Source: Paenibacillus taiwanensis DSM 18679 | Lineage (GTDB): Bacteria; Bacillota; Bacilli; Paenibacillales; Paenibacillaceae | Length of the DNA stretch: 64,000 bases | NCBI RefSeq assembly: GCF_000425125.1 | Contig: NZ_AULE01000023.1 | Span: 124,001 to 188,000, forward strand | Reading direction: 5' to 3' | Shown: piece by piece, positions 16,543 to 25,156 of the stretch | Position numbering within the stretch: position 1 is the stretch's first letter | Layout: each line of letters starts with the position of its first letter | Notes under the pieces: model-generated | The model's input: only the letters and a program-made list of their open reading frames with translations | What the model was told of the DNA's origin: nothing | Database searches by the model: none | Program-made: the position numbers and the translations under genes

Positions 16543-17784
16543 TTAGGCCTCGCTTTGTTGTTCAAAACGTTTAATAATCTCAATTACCACTTGCGTTGCT
16601 TTGACCATGTTATCAACCGAAACATATTCAAATTTGCCGTGGTAGTTCTCACCGCCCGTAAAAATGTTGGGTGTAGGCAGTCCCATGTAAGATAACTGGG
16701 AGCCGTCAGTACCCCCACGGATTGGACGGATAATAGGTTTAATATCAAGTGACTCCATCGCTTCACGTGCCAGATGTACAATCTCGATGACTGGCTCAAT
16801 CTTATCCTTCATGTTGTAGTATTGGTCGTACATATCAAGCACAACGTTATGCTCACCATACGTTTGCTGAAATTCCTGTACGATGCGGGTTAAATGGGCT
16901 TTCTTGGCATCAAATTTCTCCCGATCAAAGTCACGAATGATGTAGCTTAGTTTCGTTTCCTCCACATCACCACGGAAGGAACTTAGGTGATAGAAGCCCT
17001 CATAACCATCGGTATGCTCAGGCGCCTCTTCTACTGGCAGCCTTCCATGCAACTGCATGGCGATTTTCGCCGAATGGATCATCTTATCCTTCGCGCTGCC
17101 AGGATGAACATTCGAACCTTTCACCGTAATCTTGGCGGCTGCGGCATTAAAGCTCTCGTATTCAAGCTCACCGAGAGGTCCACCATCTACCGTATAGGCA
17201 TAAACAGCGTCAAAAGCAGCGACATCAAAATGCTGTGGTCCTCTGCCGATTTCCTCATCTGGTGTAAAGGCTACGCGTACTCGACCGTGCTTAATCTCAG
17301 GGTGCGCGATCAAATACGCCATTGCCGTCATAATCTCAGCAATCCCTGCTTTGTTGTCTGCACCGAGCAGCGTAGTGCCATCGGTTGTTATTAAAGTATG
17401 GCCTTTATACTGGCTTAGCTCTGGAAAGTCCTGCGGTGACAGGACAACACGCAGCTCTTCATTTAACGTGATATCACCCCCGTCGTACGATTCAACGATC
17501 TGGGGTTTTACGTCTTTGCCTGTAAAGTCAGTCGCGGTGTCCACATGGGCGAGGAAACCGATCGTGGGCACTTGCGACTTGTCCGTATTGGAAGGAAGCG
17601 TGGCCATGACGTAACCATTGGCGTCTATCGTCACTTCCTGCATCCCTATTTCTTCAAGTTCTTTAACAAGCATGTTGCCAAGTGTAAGCTGCCCCGGCGT
17701 AGTTGGGCATGTGGTGCTGTCTTCATCGGATTGCGTGTCCACCTGTACGTAAGTTGTTAATCTAGCAATAAGGTCTTGTTTCAA
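16543..17784 (-). CDS. pepT: Peptidase T (tripeptide aminopeptidase, M20B)
   Basis: Cytosolic zinc aminopeptidase that removes the N-terminal residue of tripeptides. 413 aa, full length for the family. Zinc ligands and catalytic residues are placed as expected: H80 and D82 in AHVDTA, D143 in GADNKAG, E177/E178 in PDEEIG, D199-like in YTVDGG, and the C-terminal [15 protein letters not shown] segment with its His ligand. The dimerisation domain lies between about 210 and 320. The gene is monocistronic on the minus strand, and its start codon is clear. Confidence 0.95.
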   Translation of the reverse strand: MKQDLIARLTTYVQVDTQSDEDSTTCPTTPGQLTLGNMLVKELEEIGMQEVTIDANGYVMATLPSNTDKSQVPTIGFLAHVDTATDFTGKDVKPQIVESYDGGDITLNEELRVVLSPQDFPELSQYKGHTLITTDGTTLLGADNKAGIAEIMTAMAYLIAHPEIKHGRVRVAFTPDEEIGRGPQHFDVAAFDAVYAYTVDGGPLGELEYESFNAAAAKITVKGSNVHPGSAKDKMIHSAKIAMQLHGRLPVEEAPEHTDGYEGFYHLSSFRGDVEETKLSYIIRDFDREKFDAKKAHLTRIVQEFQQTYGEHNVVLDMYDQYYNMKDKIEPVIEIVHLAREAMESLDIKPIIRPIRGGTDGSQLSYMGLPTPNIFTGGENYHGKFEYVSVDNMVKATQVVIEIIKRFEQQSEA

Positions 17785-17912
17785 CTTGTTCCACTCCCTT
17801 CTATTTCCTATTTTATTTTAACACGAACTATCAGTTGTCATGTACTCCCTTATAAATTCGTATTGCTTGAGCTTGTTGGAATTGACCTCATGTCTATTTA
17901 TGCGGATAAACC

Positions 17913-17940
17913 TTTACAAATAGATGGAATTATTTATAAT
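17913..17940 (+). promoter_or_regulatory. Sigma-A-type promoter upstream of the leader peptide
   Basis: TTTACA (17913-17918) and a perfect TATAAT (17935-17940) are 16 bp apart. Transcription would start near 17947, just before the leader ORF's ribosome binding site. Confidence 0.6.
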
Positions 17941-17968
17941 AAAATAAATCATTAGGAGGTGTGTCATC

Positions 17969-18028
17969 ATGCAAAAATGCTTATCATTTACCCCACACGA
18001 TCGAAAGAAAATACAAATCGAGCGGTAG
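17969..18028 (+). CDS. Putative 19-residue leader peptide of the MFS exporter gene
   Basis: MQKCLSFTPHDRKKIQIER, encoded behind a strong ribosome binding site (TTAGGAGGTG) and ending 94 bases before the exporter start. It is too short to be an enzyme. Position, promoter and downstream hairpin suggest a ribosome-stalling leader that controls translation of the exporter. An alternative is a decayed start of a transposase, because LSFTPHDRKKI slightly resembles the N-terminus of IS30-type proteins. No other part of such a transposase is seen. Confidence 0.5.
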   Translation: MQKCLSFTPHDRKKIQIER

Positions 18029-18094
18029 AGGGCGCGCGCGAGTAAAGCGCAGGTAAGGATACGGCAATTTAACGTAGGCTTAACGTGACGTGCC

Positions 18095-18113
18095 ATCTGC
18101 CGGAGAGGCGGAT
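18095..18113 (+). promoter_or_regulatory. Hairpin sequestering the exporter ribosome binding site
   Basis: ATCTGCC (18095-18101) pairs with GGCGGAT (18107-18113), with one G-U pair. The loop is GGAGA, so the Shine-Dalgarno GGAGAGG is held in the loop and stem. The upstream GCAGGT (18049-18054) can pair with ATCTGC (18095-18100) instead, which would free it. TTACC inside the leader ORF can in turn pair with the overlapping GGTAA. This is a plausible attenuator; it has not been folded by computer. Confidence 0.5.
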
Positions 18114-18122
18114 ATAACCAAT

Positions 18123-19364
18123 ATGAACTTACGCGCGGCACAAGTCTATATCATCATGATGTTTATGACGGCTTTAGCTAGCTCAACGATGTTTGTTACA
18201 CATGGCATTTATTTTGTTGCCGAATTAGGATTAAATCCTGTTCAGCTCGTATTGATGGGAACGGTGCTAGAGCTGACGGTTCTATTATTTGAAGGAATTA
18301 CAGGTGTTGTTGCGGATACCTATAGTCGACGGCGTTCCGTTATTATCGGAATGTTTGTTATTGGAGCAGGCTTTGTACTGGAAGGCAGTGTGATGTGGAT
18401 AGGAACTATGATTCCCGTCCTTTCTTTATTCGCATGGGTACTGGTGGCTGAATTGATTTGGGGTATAGGCCATACTTTTATTAGCGGCGCAGATTCAGCC
18501 TGGATTGTGGATGAAGTTGGCGAATCAAACGTAGGCAACCTTTTCTTACAAACGAAGCGAGTGTCGCTGTGGGGCAACTTGTTAGGAATTGGCTTGAGTG
18601 TCTGGATGTCCACAATTGCACCTAATTTGCCGTATGTGTTAGGAGGGCTTATTTATGCAAGCGTGGGTGTATTTTTGCTTTTTTTTATGAAGGAGACCGC
18701 CTTTGTGGGCGCAGTCCACAAGCAGCAAGTTTCACATTGGCAGCATATGAAGTCAACCTGGCTATCTGGTGCGTCCACGGTAAGAAGGAATCCTATACTC
18801 TTTATGATTGTCGGGGTGACTTTGTTTAGTGGTGCAGCATCAGAAGGTTATGACCGATTATGGGAGATGCATTTGATTACAGAAATCGGATTCCCGCAAA
18901 ATATGGCTTTATCGATGCCTATGTGGTTTGGCTTGATCGCGATGGTGTCAACTTTGATTAGCATTGCTGCTGTCAGGATTACGGATAGCAGGCTGGATAT
19001 GAGCAATGAACGGGTCGTCTTTGGGGCCATGTTTGGGCTGACAGCTGTCCGAATTGCGGGTATTGTAATGCTTGCTTTCTCGCCGAATTTGATATGGGCA
19101 CTTGGCTCAATTCTTATTGTCGGAGTCGTCAATACGTTGAGTCAGCCGATTTATGAGACGTGGCTTAATATGAATATGGAAAGCAAGTCTCGGGCGACGG
19201 TACTATCAATGATTAGTCAGACGGATGCACTCGGTCAAACGGCAGGTGGCCCCATCGTTGGCTGGGTAGGCAGTCGTGTGTCTGTGCGGGCTTCCCTAAT
19301 TACAGCAGCGGTGCTGCTAGGACCGATCTTGACGGTGTTCAGTCGTGCGCTGCGCAGACGATAG
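18123..19364 (+). CDS. MFS transporter, DHA3-like drug efflux family
   Basis: About 413 aa from the preferred ATG at 18123, with twelve predicted transmembrane segments. The loop 2-3 signature is present as GVVADTYSRRRSVIIG. The family resembles DHA3-type tetracycline/macrolide exporters, with SGADSAWIVDE and SEGYDRLWEMHL segments typical of the group. The substrate cannot be read from sequence. A GTG at 18090 would lengthen it, but that start lies upstream of the RBS hairpin and has no good RBS of its own. Probably induced by a drug through the preceding leader; this is inference. Confidence 0.82.
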   Translation: MNLRAAQVYIIMMFMTALASSTMFVTHGIYFVAELGLNPVQLVLMGTVLELTVLLFEGITGVVADTYSRRRSVIIGMFVIGAGFVLEGSVMWIGTMIPVLSLFAWVLVAELIWGIGHTFISGADSAWIVDEVGESNVGNLFLQTKRVSLWGNLLGIGLSVWMSTIAPNLPYVLGGLIYASVGVFLLFFMKETAFVGAVHKQQVSHWQHMKSTWLSGASTVRRNPILFMIVGVTLFSGAASEGYDRLWEMHLITEIGFPQNMALSMPMWFGLIAMVSTLISIAAVRITDSRLDMSNERVVFGAMFGLTAVRIAGIVMLAFSPNLIWALGSILIVGVVNTLSQPIYETWLNMNMESKSRATVLSMISQTDALGQTAGGPIVGWVGSRVSVRASLITAAVLLGPILTVFSRALRRR

Positions 19365-19510
19365 CAGGGTAATTTATAAGGACATGTTATCCCATTCGAC
19401 GGGATAGCACGATGGAGGGCACGATAGAAGTGCTCTCTTTGTCGTAGATACGGATATGTACATTTGTTATGATAGGCATAACATCATGAGAGAGAAAGGT
19501 CGGTAACGTA

Positions 19511-20551
19511 ATGCCTCCCAACAAATCTAACACGCAGGCTAGTCGTAAAAAAGCAAGCGGTGCAACATCAGGCGGGCGTAAGTCAGCACGCAACACTAAA
19601 CAACAATCAAAGGGATTAACGGTCCTCATAAACCTGCTTGTACTGGCTGCTGTGCTCGTAGGCATATATATTGCGAATATTCCAGCGGATTCCAGCGATG
19701 GGCATCGTGCGGCTTCAAGTGCGCAGACGCAAAAAACGGGGCTTCCGGCTTCGAAGGTGAAACCGGCGAGCGGAGAAGCTGACGAGAAGCTGGAGGTCCA
19801 CTTTTTTGATGTTGGCCAAGGCGACAGTACACTGGTGGTTACGCCTTCAGGTGAGACGATCTTGATCGATGCGGGACAAAACAATAAAGGTGAGCTTGTG
19901 GTTGATTATTTGAAGGAACTTGGCATTGATCGACTGGATGCGGTCATTGCTACTCATCCCGATGCGGATCATATCGGAGGTCTGGATATTGTCGTAAATA
20001 AGTTGGATGTCAAAAGTGTCTATGCACCTCGCGTTGCGCACACCACACAAACGTATAAAGACTTTCTGAACGCAGTGAAGCACAAAGGCTTAACGATTAA
20101 AGCTGCGCGATCAGGTACTTCCCTTCCGTTATCAGATGGCGTTACGGCGAGTTTTGCTGCGCCAGTCAACAGTTATGGGGATCATTTTAACGAGTGGAGC
20201 GCGGTTCTGCGGCTGGAGTATGGGAATACATCGTTCCTGTTTACAGGAGATGCGGAGCAAGAGTCGGAAGCAGATATGTTGGCAAGTGGCTTCAAGCTTG
20301 CTGCGGATGTGCTGAAAGTAGGCCACCACGGTTCGCGCACCTCTTCGAGCCAAGCTTTCTTACATGCGGTAAAGCCACGCTATGCTGTAATTAGCGCTGG
20401 TACTGGCAACAAGTACGGCCATCCGCACGACGTTATTTTGAAACGTCTAGCTAAAGCAGGAGCTTCCGTGTATCGAACGGACAAGCAGGGCAGCGTTGTG
20501 GCATACAGCAACGGGCACGAAATCTGGATGACGACAGATAAGGGGTCGTAG
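19511..20551 (+). CDS. ComEC C-terminal-like metallo-beta-lactamase-fold hydrolase, membrane-anchored
   Basis: 346 aa. A basic N-terminus and a single transmembrane helix (about residues 37-53) anchor an extracytoplasmic domain. The hydrolase motifs are VHFFDVGQGDSTLVV, ILIDAG, ATHPDADHIGGLD (metal-binding HxDxDH), FLFTGDAE and VGHHGSRTSSS. This is the ComEC/Rec2 beta-lactamase family, whose members may degrade DNA or other phosphodiester substrates. The full transmembrane competence channel of ComEC is absent, so it is not ComEC itself. It is followed by a DUF3006 gene, a pairing common in Firmicutes. Confidence 0.88.
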   Translation: MPPNKSNTQASRKKASGATSGGRKSARNTKQQSKGLTVLINLLVLAAVLVGIYIANIPADSSDGHRAASSAQTQKTGLPASKVKPASGEADEKLEVHFFDVGQGDSTLVVTPSGETILIDAGQNNKGELVVDYLKELGIDRLDAVIATHPDADHIGGLDIVVNKLDVKSVYAPRVAHTTQTYKDFLNAVKHKGLTIKAARSGTSLPLSDGVTASFAAPVNSYGDHFNEWSAVLRLEYGNTSFLFTGDAEQESEADMLASGFKLAADVLKVGHHGSRTSSSQAFLHAVKPRYAVISAGTGNKYGHPHDVILKRLAKAGASVYRTDKQGSVVAYSNGHEIWMTTDKGS

Positions 20552-20620
20552 GGATACTTTGTTTTGCATCTCCACCGACAAGTCTGAACATGAATGCATG
20601 AAGTGACTAGGAGGGATTGC

Positions 20621-20866
20621 ATGTGTGACTCACAAAAGAAGGGAACACGTTTTGGCGTAATCGACAGGTTTGAAGAGGAATGGGCTGTAATTGAGGTGGA
20701 TGGTAATATGCAAGAGGTAAAACGTCATCTACTGCCTGTACACGCACGTCCTGGAGATGCAGTTGTGATCGAGAATGGGGCGATTCGTGTGGATCAGGAA
20801 CGAACGGCACGTCTGCGTCAAGAGGCGGAGCAGATGGTAGATGAGTTATTTGAGGATGAGCATTAA
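20621..20866 (+). CDS. DUF3006 family protein
   Basis: 81 aa small soluble protein beginning MCDSQKKGTRFGVIDRFEEE. The VIDRFEExxAVIEVDG pattern and GDAVVIENGAIRVD segment match DUF3006. These genes frequently follow ComEC-like metallo-hydrolases, as here 69 bases downstream, so it may be a partner. The ATG at 20621 follows AGGAGGGA; an in-frame ATG at 20594 lies before that ribosome binding site. Confidence 0.82.
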   Translation: MCDSQKKGTRFGVIDRFEEEWAVIEVDGNMQEVKRHLLPVHARPGDAVVIENGAIRVDQERTARLRQEAEQMVDELFEDEH

Positions 20867-20956
20867 GCAGTGTAACTAAAGGGTATTGGAGTAGGTTCGT
20901 AAAAGGTGTAGTTCAAAGTCAGTCTAAACTGACTACGGACGCCCCGTTTTTGTTGA

Positions 20957-21193
20957 ATGTTAACAATATATGAAGGAGAAAACAAGTCGTTACAAAAGGA
21001 CATTCGGCATGCCTCGAACTGGACGTATGAAGAGCACAATGATCGGTTCGAGTGCCCGAATGGCCGCTACGTTCGCTTTAAGAAATACAAATCTTTAGAG
21101 GAGAGCATAGAGAGCAAGGATATCTGGTTGAATATTCTGGCTTTGGTGGACAGACGATCCGTTATGTGCGGTAAAAATATTCTTTTGGTGTAG
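20957..21193 (+). pseudogene. IS1182-family transposase fragment (C-terminal part)
   Basis: The reading frame begins MLTIYEGENKSLQKDIRH and continues with SNWTYEEHNDRFECPNGRY and VRFKKYK. This matches the region of IS1182-type transposases typified by NWTYxxxxDxFxCPNGR. After about residue 46 the similarity stops and the frame is soon closed. The catalytic N-terminal part is absent here. It is a degraded remnant. Confidence 0.7.
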
Positions 21194-21489
21194 CTGCCAA
21201 GACAGGATATCCGCTATTGCCTCCAAACTACCGCCAAACGGGCACGAAATACGCAAATAGCGTACCTCCTTGTCCGCTAAGCAGTCTAATAATCCTTGCA
21301 TCCACCCTATAACGGATCTCTCGTCCGGTCACGTATTCCACGCTGCTTCCGCACCATCATACCGATGTCCGTGCACTCTGCACCTAAGCTGTAACGAGGT
21401 CTTTTAATGTGCGCATTTTAGGAGCAATGGAAGAGCTGCCTGTTAACAAACATCTGCTCGCACCTACTTTAACTCCTATTGAAAATAAA
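21194..21489. other. Decayed sequence between transposase remnants
   Basis: About 300 bases without a supportable gene. Only short open frames occur, and no terminal inverted repeat is obvious. Probably remains of the insertion elements on either side. Confidence 0.4.
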
Positions 21490-21660
21490 CGAGCTCAGAT
21501 GCTTGTGGATTTGCAGCGCTACGTTTATGCGTATTTTTGCTTATGAAGGAAGATCACATGAAAAACGGTCAATTAATACCGGGCTACGATGTACAAATGG
21601 CGACCGAAAGCCAGTTGAAGGTAGCGGGCATCCGTTCCGTAATTTTTCAAAAGGAGCATA
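21490..21660 (+). pseudogene. IS1182-family transposase fragment (central part, frameshifted)
   Basis: One frame reads ATFMR (from about 21515), then a small insertion shifts the frame, and [24 protein letters not shown] follows from about 21540. These are consecutive in intact IS1182 transposases ([24 protein letters not shown]). This piece belongs upstream of the 20957-21193 piece in the protein but lies downstream of it here, so the order is scrambled or two copies decayed. Confidence 0.7.
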
Positions 21661-21670
21661 AGCACCAACA

Positions 21671-21712
21671 AAGTTGGACGGAAAACATTACGTTTTCTGC
21701 CCAACTTTTTTA
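21671..21712 (+). terminator. Hairpin with T-run downstream of the IS remnants
   Basis: AAGTTGG...GAAAAC pairs with GTTTTC...CCAACTT, followed by TTTTTT. It insulates the following TetR operon from upstream transcription. Confidence 0.6.
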
Positions 21713-21807
21713 TTTTGGGGCTTTTCGGAGAGCTCCTTTTTTGTTGAGTATTGGAGATGAAGGCCGCTAGTAATGGTTTCATGTCCACAAGCGAAATAAT
21801 TAGGGCA

Positions 21808-21857
21808 TTGACCACGGTGGTCAATTGGCATATACTAACATTGACCGTGGTGGTCAA
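21808..21857 (+). promoter_or_regulatory. TetR promoter with twin palindromic operators
   Basis: Operator 1 is a perfect 17-bp palindrome TTGACCACGGTGGTCAA at 21808-21824; operator 2, TTGACCGTGGTGGTCAA, is at 21841-21857 with a two-base mismatch. Their centres are 33 bp apart, about three helical turns. TTGACC of operator 1 also serves as a -35 with TATACT at 21831-21836 (17-bp spacer). Binding would therefore block both RNA polymerase and the transcription start. Confidence 0.75.
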
Positions 21858-21879
21858 CGATATCGGTGGAGGACATCAA

Positions 21880-22506
21880 ATGATTGAAAAATTTCTTAAC
21901 CTAAGCATGGATAAGCAGGAACGGATCATTAATGCAGCACTGAAAGTATTTTCACAGCAGGGGTATGAGCAAGCCTCTACCAATGAGATTGTAAAAGAGG
22001 CAGGTATATCGAAAGGGTTGCTGTTTCATTATTTTAACAACAAGAAAGAGTTGTTTTTTTACTTATATGGTTATGCGGTTGAACAATTGATGAATGAGTT
22101 TGTGGCGAAGCTCAGCCGGGATGAGAAAGATATTTTTATGAAGCTGAGGCAAGCTGTGCTGCTTAAGTTTGACCTGATTCAAAGGTACCCGGACGTATTT
22201 GACTTCCTCAAAACAGCCTACTTTGAAAATTGTGCCGAAATTAAACCGGAGTTAGAGCATTACAATAAGGAGCTTATGGCTAGTGGCTATAGCACCATCT
22301 TCCACAATATTGACCATAGCTTATTTAAAGAAGGGATCGATGTGACACGAGCAATCCAAATTATTTTTTGGGCGTTGGAAGGCTTCGGGCTACAGCAGCA
22401 GGAGAAGTGGAAGGCAAATCGTTATGAGGATATCAACATGGATGAGGTTATGGAAGAAATCGATCAATATATGCACATATTAAAGCAAGCTTTCTATCGC
22501 CAATAA
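21880..22506 (+). CDS. TetR/AcrR-family repressor of the adjacent ABC exporter
   Basis: 208 aa. An N-terminal helix-turn-helix domain (KQERIINAALKVFSQQGYEQASTNEIVKEAGISKGLLFHYF) is followed by a helical ligand domain with no recognised ligand. The ATG at 21880 follows GGTGGAGG; the earlier start at 21751 would span the operators and is rejected. It is the first gene of an operon with an ABC ATPase and two permeases, 26 bases from the next gene, so autorepression and control of the exporter are likely. Confidence 0.9.
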   Translation: MIEKFLNLSMDKQERIINAALKVFSQQGYEQASTNEIVKEAGISKGLLFHYFNNKKELFFYLYGYAVEQLMNEFVAKLSRDEKDIFMKLRQAVLLKFDLIQRYPDVFDFLKTAYFENCAEIKPELEHYNKELMASGYSTIFHNIDHSLFKEGIDVTRAIQIIFWALEGFGLQQQEKWKANRYEDINMDEVMEEIDQYMHILKQAFYRQ

Positions 22507-22532
22507 GGGGCATGCTGAGAGGAGTGTCACAA

Positions 22533-23423
22533 ATGAGCGTAAGTGTAATTGAATTGAACCAGTTAACGAAGGCTTACGGCAGTGCAAGAGGGATCTCCAA
22601 TTTAAGCTTTACGGTCGAGCAAGGTGAAATATTTGGATTTATTGGACCTAACGGAGCGGGAAAGTCGACCACGATTCGTACGCTGCTAGGGCTAATTAAG
22701 CCTACAAGCGGCAGTGCAGCCATTTTCGGCAAGGATACAGTGCAGCATGGAACGGAAATCCGCAAAGAGATCGGGTATCTTCCTTCAGAAGTATTTTACT
22801 ATGATCATATGAAAGTGAAGGACTTATTAAACTATTCTGCAAGCTTCTACAAGAAGGATTGCCGGTCGCGTATTAAGGAATTGGCTGATAGTATGAATTT
22901 GGACTTAAACAAAAGGATCAATGACTTGTCGCTAGGCAATAAAAAGAAGGTAGGCATCATACAAGGGTTGTTGCATGAACCGAAACTGATCATTTTGGAT
23001 GAGCCGACGAGCGGCTTAGATCCGTTAATGCAGCAAACGTTTTTTGAGCTGCTAGAGCAGGAAAACAAGAAGGGGGCGACCATTTTGTTCTCCTCGCATA
23101 TTTTGAGCGAGGTCCAACGTTTATGTGATCGCGTGGCGATCATTAAGGAGGGAAAGCTCGTAAAGCTGGAGAAGATGAGCGTGCTGAAAGCAGACAGTTA
23201 CAAAAGAATTAAGCTGGAAACAACTGCTCCGATTCCGCTTCATTATTTTCAATTAAGTGGGGTGCATGAATTAGAGGTTAAAGGTTCAATGATCCAGTTT
23301 TTATATAAAGGCAATCTGAATGTAATAACGGCCAAACTTGCGGCAATCGAGATTAACAATTTGTGGTTGGAGGAACCGGATTTAGAAGAGATCTTTATGC
23401 ATTATTATGAGCGGGAGGGCTGA
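22533..23423 (+). CDS. ABC-2 type exporter ATP-binding protein
   Basis: 296 aa. Walker A GPNGAGKST near residue 38, signature LSLGNKKKV near 133 (variant of LSGGQ), Walker B IILDEPTSGLD and the H-loop SSHILSEVQRL. The C-terminal extension after about 215 resembles the DrrA/BcrA type. It powers the two permeases encoded directly downstream. The ATG at 22533 follows AGAGGAG; the earlier ORF start at 22512 is not needed. Confidence 0.92.
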   Translation: MSVSVIELNQLTKAYGSARGISNLSFTVEQGEIFGFIGPNGAGKSTTIRTLLGLIKPTSGSAAIFGKDTVQHGTEIRKEIGYLPSEVFYYDHMKVKDLLNYSASFYKKDCRSRIKELADSMNLDLNKRINDLSLGNKKKVGIIQGLLHEPKLIILDEPTSGLDPLMQQTFFELLEQENKKGATILFSSHILSEVQRLCDRVAIIKEGKLVKLEKMSVLKADSYKRIKLETTAPIPLHYFQLSGVHELEVKGSMIQFLYKGNLNVITAKLAAIEINNLWLEEPDLEEIFMHYYEREG

Positions 23424-23429
23424 CCCGTA

Positions 23430-24227
23430 ATGAACATGTATAGCTATGAATTAAAGGCGTATCGTTCGTTCACCCTGATTTGGACTGCTGCGTTGGTGGC
23501 ACTGGCTGCTTTTATGTTGTCCATGTTCCCGACGTTTACGCATGATGCGGAGTCGTTTAAGTCGCTGCTGAGAAGTATGCCCGAGTCTGTTCTGCATGCG
23601 GTAGGCATTCAAATTGAATCGATCACTTCATTGTTAGGGTTTTATTCCTATACGTTTATGTATGTGACATTGTGTGGGGCCATCCAGGCGATGACTCTTG
23701 GGGTTTCCATAATATCCAGGGAATGGCGCGACAAAACAGCGGACTTCCTGCTAACGAAACCTGTGGCGCGTTCTAGCATCCTGACAGCAAAGCTGCTTGC
23801 AGCTTGTACTTTGCTGGTACTAACGAATCTGATTTATTTATGTGCAGCCAGTACACTAGCCTTACTTGTAAGTGCAGCTTCGTTTGATTTAACTGTATTA
23901 TTGTTGGTGTCCGTGACGCTGTTTTTTGTGCAAATCATATTTTTCTCTTTGGGTATGCTGTTAGCCGTGCTTGCGCCCAAAATAAGAGCTGTTTTGTCCA
24001 TATCGCTCGGAGTTGTGTTTGGTTTTTTTCTCATTGGCATTTTAGGCGCGTCCACGGGAGCGGATAAGCTGCGTATATTAACCCCCTTCAAATATTATGA
24101 TGCTGCGTACATTGTGCGGCATGCGGGATACGAGGTTTCATATCTATGGATGGGGCTGGTTGTCGCTGTTACGTCGATCATAGTTAGTTACATCGTGTTT
24201 ATGAGGCGGGATGTAGATTTGGTTTAA
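23430..24227 (+). CDS. ABC-2 family permease subunit 1
   Basis: 265 aa, six predicted transmembrane segments. The first starts after MNMYSYELKAYRSF. The cytoplasmic coupling segment REWRDKTADFLLTKPVARSSI is characteristic of ABC-2 permeases. It ends with a basic RRDVDLV motif. It begins six bases after the ATPase stop. Probably forms a heterodimer with the next permease. The substrate is unknown. Confidence 0.9.
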   Translation: MNMYSYELKAYRSFTLIWTAALVALAAFMLSMFPTFTHDAESFKSLLRSMPESVLHAVGIQIESITSLLGFYSYTFMYVTLCGAIQAMTLGVSIISREWRDKTADFLLTKPVARSSILTAKLLAACTLLVLTNLIYLCAASTLALLVSAASFDLTVLLLVSVTLFFVQIIFFSLGMLLAVLAPKIRAVLSISLGVVFGFFLIGILGASTGADKLRILTPFKYYDAAYIVRHAGYEVSYLWMGLVVAVTSIIVSYIVFMRRDVDLV

Positions 24228-24285
24228 ATAATGCGAGGACGCCACTGGACACGAGGAACTTACAAGTACGTGAGGGGGTTCTACG

Positions 24286-25089
24286 GTGAATATATTTAGA
24301 CGGGAATTAAAGGCTACGCGCAAGTCATTGCTTATATGGTGTATCGGAATTATCGTAATGATCATATCTGGAATGGGGAAGTATGAGGGGATGTCCGTAT
24401 CTGCAACAGGTCAGTCAATGAACGAGCTTGTTGCTAATATGCCTAAGTCACTACAGGTCATTTTGGGTATCGGCACATTTGATTTATCAAAAGCAAGCGG
24501 GTACTACGGGGTGCTATTTTTGTATTTGCTCATGATGGCTACGATTCATGCAGCTATGCTTGGTGCGAGTATGATCTCGAAGGAAGAGCGAGACAAGACG
24601 GCTGAGTTTTTGCTCGTAAAGCCCGTCTCCAGAAGCTTTGTGTTAACGGCAAAGCTGCTAGCCGCTTTGGTTAACGTAATGGTGGTTGGTCTTGTCATGT
24701 GGATTTCCTCGGTGGTAATAGTTAACAACTACAGTCACGGTGAGTATGTGAATGGTGATATTGCACTCATGATGGCAGGGATGTTTATATTACAGCTATT
24801 ATTTCTTATGATAGGCGCTATGATTGCGGCAAATAGTCGTCATGCGAAGCGGGCAGTCTCTTGGTCAACAGCGATCCTGTTAGTCACTTTTATGTTGGCG
24901 CTGGGGATAGATTTAAGCGGCAAGCTGGATCTGTTGGCTTACGTAACCCCCTTTAAATATTTTGAGGCTAAAAATGTAATGTACGGTGGCGGCTTATCTA
25001 AGGTTTCTGTAGGGTTGTCAGTTGCAATTATAGGTATTTGCTCGGTGCTGACCTATGTGGGGTACAATAGGCGAGATTTGAATATGTAG
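24286..25089 (+). CDS. ABC-2 family permease subunit 2
   Basis: 267 aa, a paralogue of the preceding permease. It shares the coupling motif (KEERDKTAEFLLVKPVSRSFV), a TPFKYF segment and a C-terminal RRDLNM. It starts with GTG behind GAGGGGG. The two permeases probably arose by duplication and form the transmembrane heterodimer of the exporter. The operon ends at a hairpin. Confidence 0.9.
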   Translation: MNIFRRELKATRKSLLIWCIGIIVMIISGMGKYEGMSVSATGQSMNELVANMPKSLQVILGIGTFDLSKASGYYGVLFLYLLMMATIHAAMLGASMISKEERDKTAEFLLVKPVSRSFVLTAKLLAALVNVMVVGLVMWISSVVIVNNYSHGEYVNGDIALMMAGMFILQLLFLMIGAMIAANSRHAKRAVSWSTAILLVTFMLALGIDLSGKLDLLAYVTPFKYFEAKNVMYGGGLSKVSVGLSVAIIGICSVLTYVGYNRRDLNM

Positions 25090-25102
25090 CATGGTACAGT
25101 AG

Positions 25103-25153
25103 AACACGAGCGGTTGGGTGGCCAAGGCGGCTATCCATCTGCTCGTGTTTATT
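25103..25153. terminator. Hairpin ending the exporter operon, shared with the convergent gene
   Basis: AACACGAGC (25103-25111) and GCTCGTGTT (25141-25149) form the stem; T-rich sequence follows on the plus strand. Confidence 0.7.
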
Positions 25154-25156
25154 AGT

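Noticed and set aside
21095-21301. Minus-strand ORF of 68 codons between IS remnants
   Set aside because: No recognised domain or start signal; most likely decayed sequence.
21751-21879. Longer start for the TetR protein
   Set aside because: It would place the two operators and the promoter inside the coding region; the ATG at 21880 has a proper GGTGGAGG ribosome binding site.
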